A stretch of DNA of 21,205 bases, taken from assembly GCA_002435335.1 (NCBI GenBank), contig DJMI01000106.1, positions 1,435-22,639 on the forward strand, read 5' to 3'. Below, piece after piece: positions 16,197-21,205 of the stretch. Each line of letters begins with the position of its first letter. The first letter of the stretch is position 1. The notes beneath the pieces are model-generated. The model was not told where the DNA came from, made no database searches, and saw nothing but the letters and a program-made list of their open reading frames with translations. Position numbers and translations under genes: made by a program. The DNA is from Nitrosomonas sp. UBA6494. Its GTDB lineage: Bacteria; Pseudomonadota; Gammaproteobacteria; Burkholderiales; Nitrosomonadaceae.

Positions 16197-16643
16197 TCAT
16201 CGATCGGTGCGCATCAGGCGTTGCTTGGTACGCTCCCATTCTTTTTGTTTTTCGGATTCCCGCTTGTCATGTTGTTTCTTACCTTTCGCCAAGCCGATTT
16301 CCAGTTTTATTCTGCCGGATTTGTAATGCATGTCGAGCGGTACCAAAGTGTATCCTGCGCGTTCCACTTTGCCGATGAGCCGCTTGATTTCTTCGGCGTG
16401 TAGCAGTAATTTGCGTGTCCTCACCGGATCAGGGTTGATATGCGTTGAGGCAGTTTTGAGCGGACTGATGTGACTACCAATAAGGTATAATTCACCATTG
16501 CGAATAATAACATACGCTTCTTTCAATTGAACCCGGCCTTCGCGAATGGCTTTGACTTCCCAGCCTTCCAGCATCATGCCTGCTTCGTATTTTTCCTCGA
16601 TAAAATAATCGTGAAAGGCTTTTTTATTTTGTACAATACTCAT
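16197..16643 (-). CDS. smpB: SsrA-binding protein SmpB
   Basis: 148 residues, slightly shorter than the E. coli protein (160). It binds tmRNA and delivers it to stalled ribosomes for trans-translation. The β-barrel motifs are intact: NKKAFHDYFI, LEGWEVKAIREGRVQLK, ELYLIGSHI and GYTLVPLDMHY. The basic C-terminal tail ends in KQHDKRESEKQKEW, with RLMRTDR at the end, as needed to enter the mRNA channel. It is divergent from ratA, the usual arrangement in many proteobacteria. The tmRNA gene itself is not in the window. The ATG has no clear ribosome-binding site. It begins the smpB-ctaA-hypothetical run. Confidence 0.96.
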   Translation of the reverse strand: MSIVQNKKAFHDYFIEEKYEAGMMLEGWEVKAIREGRVQLKEAYVIIRNGELYLIGSHISPLKTASTHINPDPVRTRKLLLHAEEIKRLIGKVERAGYTLVPLDMHYKSGRIKLEIGLAKGKKQHDKRESEKQKEWERTKQRLMRTDR

Positions 16644-16662
16644 GCAGACTAAAAAGGATGGC

Positions 16663-16703
16663 TAACGCTCAATCTTGCATATTTTATCAGTTTTTCAGCG
16701 TTA
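16663..16703. repeat. Inverted repeat in the smpB/ratA divergent gap
   Basis: TAACGCT (16663-16669) and AGCGTTA (16697-16703) pair perfectly with 27 bases between them, centrally placed in the 88-bp gap. Both genes must start transcription here. A shared regulator binding symmetrically is possible; no clean promoter pair was found on either strand. Confidence 0.3.
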
Positions 16704-16731
16704 CCTCATAAAGACGGGGTGATAGACTTTT

Positions 16732-17169
16732 ATGGCAGAAATAGAAAAATCGGTTTTAGTTGAATATTCGGCAAGTCAAATGTTTGCGCTGGTCGATGAT
16801 GTTGCGGAATATCCGAAGTTTCTTCCTTGGTGCGGCGGTACTTCCGTCGATCCTCAGGACGAAATCACCACGCATGCAACGGTTAAGATCGACTACCATC
16901 ATATACAGCATAGCTTTACCACTAAAAACAAACGTTTTCCGCCTGATTTGATCGAAATGAGCTTGCTGGATGGACCATTTGAGCATCTGGACGGTTATTG
17001 GCAATTCATCCCGTTATCGGAAAATGCATGCAAAATAAAATTCCGCTTGCACTATACTTTTTCGCATAAAATTCTGGAAAAATTAGTTGGACCGGTTTTT
17101 CACATGATCGCAAATAGCTTCGTCGAATCTTTTATCGAACGCGCCGAAGCGATATATGGCAAGAGATGA
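16732..17169 (+). CDS. ratA: Ribosome association toxin RatA (START/polyketide-cyclase fold)
   Basis: 145 residues, normal length. The MFALVDDVAEYPKFLPWC segment and the GPFEHLDGYWQF and KIKFRLHYTF stretches are the family signatures. In E. coli RatA blocks joining of ribosomal subunits; homologues including the mitochondrial Coq10 bind ubiquinone-like lipids, so the physiological job is not fully settled. GGGGTGAT lies about 10 nt before the ATG. Its TGA overlaps the ATG of the next gene by four bases. smpB is divergent, a widely conserved neighbourhood. Confidence 0.93.
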   Translation: MAEIEKSVLVEYSASQMFALVDDVAEYPKFLPWCGGTSVDPQDEITTHATVKIDYHHIQHSFTTKNKRFPPDLIEMSLLDGPFEHLDGYWQFIPLSENACKIKFRLHYTFSHKILEKLVGPVFHMIANSFVESFIERAEAIYGKR

Positions 17170-17450
17170 CAATCAAATTTCCAGTCGAGATCGTGTTTGC
17201 ATTGCCGGAAGTTCAAGTGCTGAAACGATTAGAAGTACCTCAAGGATGTACCGCTGAGCAAGCGATAGCATATTCCGGGATTCTCGAGCAATTTCCGCAA
17301 ATCGATCTGCGCAAAAACAAATTGGGTATTTTCGGGCAATTGATAAATCCGGAGATTTGCTTGCAACCTAGTGATAGAGTGGAAATTTATCGTCCAGTGA
17401 TTATTGATCCAAAAGAGGCGCGGCGCATTCGTGCCAAGCGATCAGTGTAA
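17166..17450 (+). CDS. ratB: RatB/RnfH family protein (UPF0125, ubiquitin-like fold)
   Basis: 94 residues. The pattern IKFPVEIVFALPEVQVLKRL..., LGIFGQLI and DRVEIYRPVIIDPKEARRIRAKR is that of RnfH/PasI/RatB, a β-grasp protein. Pairing with ratA by the ATGA overlap suggests coupled translation. It has been described as the antitoxin in some strains, but direct antitoxin function is disputed; the activity is best left open. The basic end is usual in the family. Confidence 0.92.
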   Translation: MTIKFPVEIVFALPEVQVLKRLEVPQGCTAEQAIAYSGILEQFPQIDLRKNKLGIFGQLINPEICLQPSDRVEIYRPVIIDPKEARRIRAKRSV

Positions 17451-17560
17451 AACATTTTCGCATTAGGCATTGGGTGTGCAACTACACAGCCTGATAAAAC
17501 ATGTATTATAGTGCTATCTATCACGTTAACAATGATGTCGCTTAACTAAGGAGAATTATC

Positions 17561-18142
17561 ATGAGTAAAATTCATTTCATTCAATTTAGCGCTATTCTAG
17601 CTATGGCATCAATCATGGGCTGCGCCACTACCAGCCCCGGTACCAGCCCTCTGGCTGCGGCGGATCGAAGCTTATCGGCGGTTGAAACTGCGGCGCAAAG
17701 CGGCAAGCAGATCATTAGTTCAGGTGCGCAAGTCGCAAGCGATCCGGCGGGAACTGCAACCATTGGTTTGGTGGATATCTTAGCGCACCGCTTAGGTGTG
17801 TCGCAGCAACAAGCTTTGGGTGGTGCCGGTGCTATTTTTCAGCTAGCGCAAAATAAAATGGCACCGGATGCGTTTACCGCAATGGCACGTTCGATCCCCG
17901 GGATGGAGCAAATGCTGGGTGCGGCACCGCCGATGTCTAATCTTTCCAGTGGATTATCGTCTCTGATGGGGGATCAAAATAATACATTGGGTGGCGTCGC
18001 CGCATTGGCTGCATCATTCCAGCAACTGGACCTTGCGCCCGATATGGTGGGGCAATTCATTCCGATTATTACAAACTATGTACGCCAGGCCAGCGGAGAT
18101 GCAACGGCAAGCTTATTGCAATCGGCATTGACCGCACGCTGA
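17561..18142 (+). CDS. DUF2780 (VcgC/VcgE-like) lipoprotein
   Basis: 193 residues. The N-terminus is a lipoprotein signal peptide (hydrophobic 8-20) ending in IMGC, with the acylated Cys at 21, and the next residues ATTS do not suggest inner-membrane retention. A low-complexity Ala/Ser/Thr/Gly linker follows. The DUF2780 core (about 72-190) has LVDILAHRLGVSQQQALGGAGAIFQLAQ and a repeat of that pattern with MVGQFIPIITNYV. Function unknown. A textbook AAGGAGA ribosome-binding site precedes the ATG. It stands alone between ratB (110 bp) and tRNA-Val. Promoter not clear. Confidence 0.85.
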   Translation: MSKIHFIQFSAILAMASIMGCATTSPGTSPLAAADRSLSAVETAAQSGKQIISSGAQVASDPAGTATIGLVDILAHRLGVSQQQALGGAGAIFQLAQNKMAPDAFTAMARSIPGMEQMLGAAPPMSNLSSGLSSLMGDQNNTLGGVAALAASFQQLDLAPDMVGQFIPIITNYVRQASGDATASLLQSALTAR

Positions 18143-18174
18143 TTGATGATTTTTGCTGTTTTTTTAAAGCAAAT

Positions 18175-18203
18175 TTGTGATGCATAGCCGTTTCGGTTAG
18201 AAT
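18175..18203 (+). promoter_or_regulatory. Promoter of tRNA-Val
   Basis: TTGTGA (18175-18180) and TAGAAT (18198-18203) are exactly 17 bp apart, predicting transcription from about 18210, eight bases before the mature tRNA. The downstream GGCTGCTC is moderately GC-rich, in keeping with a stable-RNA promoter. Confidence 0.6.
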
Positions 18204-18217
18204 GGCTGCTCTTTTTT

Positions 18218-18294
18218 AGGCGCGTAGCTCAGCTGGTTAGAGCACCACCTTGACATGGTGGGGGTCGTTGGTTCGAGTCCAATCGCGCCTACCA
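18218..18294 (+). tRNA. tRNA-Val (anticodon GAC)
   Basis: 77 bases including an encoded CCA. The acceptor stem AGGCGCG pairs fully with CGCGCCT. The D arm (GCTC/GAGC), the anticodon stem CCACC/GGTGG with loop TTGACAT (anticodon GAC), the variable GGGTC and the T arm (GTTGG/CCAAT, one G-U pair, loop TTCGAGT) are all intact. It reads GUC valine codons (also GUU by wobble). It marks the border between conserved genes on the left and accessory DNA on the right. Confidence 0.97.
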
Positions 18295-18621
18295 AGAGAG
18301 AGCGGTCATTCAAGATTGTGCCCAAAATATCCTACTGCAATAAATATCGATTCTCGACGCTAATTAAAGCGTAACCCCGAGGAACTCAGCGCCACCAATC
18401 GGGCGTAAAACAAGAAACTGCAACTCAGGCTTGGGTTACACGACACACCTATTTCTTCACACGTTCGGTCCCAAAGCTGTTTCAGTCGATTTTGAGTTTC
18501 TAGTCAACAGCAGAAAATAAGCCCAACCCCCTGCTTTTTCTGATCTTTGGATTGAGATTTTGTATGTATAATCTCCGTCGATTTCCAAAAACTCCCTGTT
18601 AAAAGTAAGAAAAAGCCTACG
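18295..18621. other. Gap between tRNA-Val and the receptor locus, with an inverted repeat and a start-less open frame
   Basis: 327 bases with no recognisable gene. A 7-bp inverted repeat GTAACCC (18371-18377) / GGGTTAC (18433-18439) bounds a 69-bp unit that also holds two copies of AACTCAG (18383-18389 and 18422-18428). A plus-strand frame is open for 49 codons from 18371 to its TAA (18518-18520) but has no ATG or GTG start. It could be a remnant of a lost gene or chance. A TATAAT at 18567-18572, 50 bases before the receptor ATG, is a possible -10 box without a clear -35. No terminator follows the tRNA. Confidence 0.4.
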
Positions 18622-20616
18622 ATGTCTAATTTTTCGCAACGGCAAGTTGCATGTGCCGATAAAGCATATTGGTGGTGTTTGCCGGTTTTTATATTGTGGA
18701 TTACGTTAGGCAATGTTGCATTTGCGGCACAGAATACGCCGCTTAAGCGCGATCTCGCCGATGCGTCGCTTGAGGAATTGATGAACCTTAAGATCTCCAC
18801 TGTTTCCCGCAAACCACAAACACTGAAGGAGACAGCGGCGGCAGTTTTCGTGATAACACAAGAAGATATTCGTCGCTCCAGCGCCAATAGCATTCCAGAA
18901 TTGCTGCGTATGGCACCTGGTTTGTTCGTGGCGCGTATTGATGGCAATAAGTGGTCGATTACTTCACGCGGTGATAGTGGTCGTTTTGCCGATGATTTGT
19001 TGGTTATGATCGATGGTCGCACGGTGTTCTCGCCGCTGTTTGCCGGTACATTCTGGGAAACTCTGGATCTGCCGTTGGAAGACATCGATCGCATCGAAGT
19101 CATTCGCGGTCCGTCCGGTACGATTTGGGGGGCGAATGCTGGCAACGGTGCCATTCACATCATTACCAAAAATGCCCGAGAGACGAAAGGAACATTGGTT
19201 TCAGGCGGTGGCGGCAGCGAGGAAAGAGGGTTTGCCACGGTACGACACGGTGTCAGCATCGGTGAAGATTTTCATTTGCGTATTTTTGCAAAGGGTTTTT
19301 CACGTGACAACAGCTTTAGTCCGATCGGCGCTTATGATGGATGGCGCATGGGAACAGTGGGGTTTCGCGCGGATTGGGACATGAATCCTACAAATCTCCT
19401 GACTTTTCAAGGTCAATATCAAGGCGGTAAGGCTGGACAAGAAACGACTTATGTCAATTCGATAGTTTCGGATTCGCCCATGACTCGTGTTGAAGATGTG
19501 AATATGGCCGGGGGGCATGCATTGATGCGCTGGCAACATAATACCGGTGATCGTTCCAATATGGCATTACAAGCCTATTACGATCATACCAAACGCAACG
19601 AACTGTCGTTCAACGAATCCCGTCATACCGTTGATGTGGATTTTTAACATCGCTTCCCATTCAAGCTGTTGTTCCCGCAAGATATTGTTTGGGGTGCCGG
19701 GTATCGTTGGACTAGCGACCAAATGGGAATCGGATTGCCGATTTCGTTCGACCCTGCACAACGGGTAATTCAGACTGCCAATGTTTTTGGACAAACCGAT
19801 ATTCCGCTTATTGAAGATCGCTTGAATTTGACTGCAGGTATCAAATTATTGGATAACACCTATGCACATGGTCAATGGTTGCCCACTTTCCGTTTGCTAT
19901 GGACTCCGAATGAAAAACAATCGATTTGGGCATCTGCTATCCGTTCACTGCGTTTACCATCCCGGTTTGAGCGTGAAGGAACACAAACCTATCGCGATGG
20001 CGCCGAATTCATCAGGCGCATTGCCAATCCGTTATTGCTTGCTGAAACGCTGTGGGCATTTGAAACCGGTTACAAGCATCAATTGTCATCGAATTTGTCT
20101 GTCGATATTGCCGGCTTCTTCAATAACTACAACAATTCTGAAGGTGAAGTCGATGTTAAAGATCTAAGGACCTCCAGCACAATCTTATTTGCCGATCAAA
20201 AAGCGCATATCTACGGTTTTGAGGTGTTCGGAACCTGGCACTTAATGAATCGATTTCGCTTGATGCCTAGCTATAGTTATTTGTTCATGCATCTCCATAC
20301 GCCGTCTGTGCATCAAGTCGAATCCGGCGAAGATCCCAAGCATCAATTCACTTTCCGAGCGCAATACGATGTGATGCGTAATGTCGAGGCCGATGCCTTT
20401 TTCCGCTACATCGACAAATTACCCGGGTTGCAAGTTGGTGATTACAAAACACTGGATCTTAGATTGGCTTGGCGACCTCGTGGAAACCTGGAATTTTCAT
20501 TGATCGGACAAAATCTACTGCAATCTCACCATCTAGAATACACACCGGAAGTCGTTCAAACCATGCCGGTGCAAATGCAGCGCGGTGTATTCGGCAAAAT
20601 TACATGGCGATTCTAA
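18622..20616 (+). pseudogene. TonB-dependent outer-membrane receptor, interrupted by an in-frame TAA
   Basis: The reading frame would encode 664 residues but has a TAA at codon 342 (19645-19647). A signal peptide (hydrophobic about 19-35, ending AFAAQ) is followed by a plug domain (about 67-183) with SIPELLRMAPGL, LVMIDGRTVFSPLF and IEVIRGPSGTIWGANAGNGAI, then a 22-strand-type barrel ending in the expected aromatic GKITWRF. The bases after the stop (HRF..., then IVWGAGYRW) continue in exactly the same frame, so there is no frameshift. A C-to-T change of CAA to TAA explains it best, because relatives commonly have DFQHRF here. A separate TTG-started second protein is unlikely because it would lack signal peptide and plug. 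The substrate is unknown. The start has only a weak ribosome-binding site. Confidence 0.85.
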
Positions 20617-20626
20617 CAAAAGCATC

Positions 20627-20975
20627 GTGCAAACAACGATCCAACCATTGATCAGCCGTTTTGGTAAAGTGTTTTTACATAAAACACTGCATATTCTGTT
20701 ATGCCTATTGTTAATTGGTATGAGCGCTACCTTTTCTCAATTTTCGCAAGCGGAAGATACGCCGGGATATACGCTAAAGGCCGTTTTTTTGTATAACTTT
20801 GCAATATTCACTTCTTGGCCTAATTACAATGTAGAAAACTTCAATCTCTGCATTTATGGCGAAGATCCTTTTGGCCGGGATCTTGATACATTGATGAAGA
20901 GTAAAAGAATTTATGACCGCCTGGTCAACATTCACCGGATCAACGATGTGGAGCAACTTGATTCGTGCCAGCTTG
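20627..20975 (+). pseudogene. YfiR-family (DUF4154) periplasmic protein, 3' end cut off by an insertion sequence
   Basis: The frame gives about 117 residues before it enters the IS and hits a TAA at 20978-20980; the family is typically 170-190. After a hydrophobic signal segment (LHILLCLLLIGMSATF) cleaved near SQAED, the DUF4154 N-terminal pattern is clear: YTLKAVFLYNFAIFTSWP, NLCIYGEDPFG, and the C-terminal DSCQLV, where the family goes on with FIS. YfiR-type proteins sit in the periplasm and sense envelope or redox state for a cognate diguanylate cyclase or kinase. GTG at 20627 follows the receptor stop by 10 bases; GTG at 20669 gives a cleaner signal peptide and is an equal option. The downstream partner is beyond the window. 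Confidence 0.72.
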
Positions 20976-20998
20976 TGTAAGAATTTCTAGCGTTGTTT

Positions 20999-21020
20999 AC
21001 AGTATTTGGGAGAATACTGT
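20999..21020 (+). promoter_or_regulatory. Hairpin enclosing the transposase ribosome-binding site
   Basis: ACAGTATT (20999-21006) pairs perfectly with AATACTGT (21013-21020) around the loop TGGGAG, which contains GGGAG 10 nt before the transposase ATG at 21023. A transcript that enters from outside would fold this stem and expose or restrict the Shine-Dalgarno, limiting translation. The hairpin is plain in the sequence; its effect is inferred. Confidence 0.55.
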
Positions 21021-21022
21021 AG

Positions 21023-21205
21023 ATGAACATACATAAACGCACCCGCTTAACTTTACTGGATCGTCAGGAAATCTGGCGGCTCTACCAAACTCGAGTCTGG
21101 AAGGTAACGCAGTTGGCGGAACGCTTCCGCGTCAGCCGACCAACGATTTACGATGTGCTGAAACGCGCCAGACTCCAGGAATTTATCCCGCGTAACAGTA
21201 CCAAC
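21023..21205 (+). CDS. IS481-like transposase, N-terminal 61 residues
   Basis: The reading frame opens with MNIHKRTRLTLLDRQEIW and has a helix-turn-helix at about 27-49 (VTQLAERFRVSRPTIYDVL), followed by QEFIPRNSTN, the linker before the DDE domain in this transposase group. The catalytic DDE domain lies past the edge. The ATG at 21023 has GGGAG ten bases upstream. Transcription runs in the same direction as the genes it interrupts. The family assignment rests on the N-terminus only. Confidence 0.78.
   Translation, partial: MNIHKRTRLTLLDRQEIWRLYQTRVWKVTQLAERFRVSRPTIYDVLKRARLQEFIPRNSTN

Larger units (their letters stand above)
20976..21205 (+). mobile_element. IS481-like insertion sequence, left end (continues past the window)
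   Basis: The element probably begins at TGTAAG (20976), where the DUF4154 similarity ends; the family's ends start with TGT. A 47-base leader with a hairpin precedes the transposase. The right end and the target-site duplication lie outside the window, so the exact boundary is inferred to within a few bases. Confidence 0.65.

Noticed and set aside
18151..18173. TTTGCT/AGCAAA hairpin after the DUF2780 gene as a terminator
   Set aside because: Only six AT-rich pairs, the T run is in the loop and none follows the stem; it also adjoins the tRNA promoter.
18622..19700. Frameshift as the cause of the receptor break
   Set aside because: The two parts are in exactly the same frame (1047 bases from the ATG to the TTG at 19669, divisible by 3), so it is a stop codon and not an indel.
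19648..20616. Second half of the receptor as a separate gene from TTG at 19669
   Set aside because: It would lack the signal peptide and plug domain and starts mid-barrel; it is the continuation of the same frame.
1..21205. CRISPR arrays, prophage blocks, defence cassettes
   Set aside because: No regularly spaced repeats, phage structural genes or recognisable defence proteins were seen on either strand.

Overview
This window reads as chromosomal DNA of a betaproteobacterium, most likely an ammonia-oxidiser relative (Nitrosomonadales, Nitrosomonas-like). That assignment is inferred from gene content, moderate base composition and protein style; no ammonia-oxidation gene is present to prove it. 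About 18 kb is compact core genome. The last ~3 kb, after a tRNA-Val gene, is a decaying accessory locus that ends inside an insertion sequence.

Layout. 1-1353 (minus): 3'-truncated rho, preceded by trxA. 1725-3245 (plus): BepA-like periplasmic M48 metalloprotease with TPR repeats. 3299-4573 (minus): lysophospholipid flippase LplT (TTG start). 4805-5884 (plus): alanine racemase, whose last codons form half of a terminator shared with the facing gene. 5918-7775 (minus): yciB, yciI and a parvulin-type prolyl isomerase. 7838-9158 (minus): rubredoxin and its NAD-linked reductase, a two-gene unit whose candidate promoter overlaps the terminator of the next gene. 9278-12250 (minus): prlC then mlaA. 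12443-14543 (plus): pgeF, a ZIP-family metal transporter and a small secreted DUF4019 protein. 14588-16643 (minus): smpB, a heme A synthase of the alphaproteobacterial/mitochondrial Cox15 type, and an unrecognised 180-residue protein. 16732-18142 (plus): ratA, ratB/rnfH and a DUF2780 lipoprotein. 18218-18294 (plus): tRNA-Val(GAC) with a good promoter.

Accessory end. 18622-20616 encodes a TonB-dependent outer-membrane receptor interrupted by one in-frame TAA at codon 342; everything after the stop is still open in the same frame. Directly downstream is a YfiR-type (DUF4154) periplasmic gene that stops abruptly where an IS481-like element begins (about 20976). The transposase starts at 21023 and runs off the window. 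Receptor plus YfiR is a recognisable pairing, usually followed by a cytoplasmic signalling protein that would lie beyond the IS. In this genome both visible members are broken.

Shared themes are cell-envelope upkeep (BepA, LplT, MlaA, YciB, alanine racemase, PgeF, PpiC-type isomerase), ribosome and RNA quality control (Rho, SmpB, RatA) and redox (TrxA, rubredoxin pair, heme A synthase). No CRISPR array, complete prophage or convincing new defence system was seen. The most unusual material is the doubly inactivated receptor/YfiR locus, the start-less reading frame beside the tRNA and the hairpin around the transposase ribosome-binding site.
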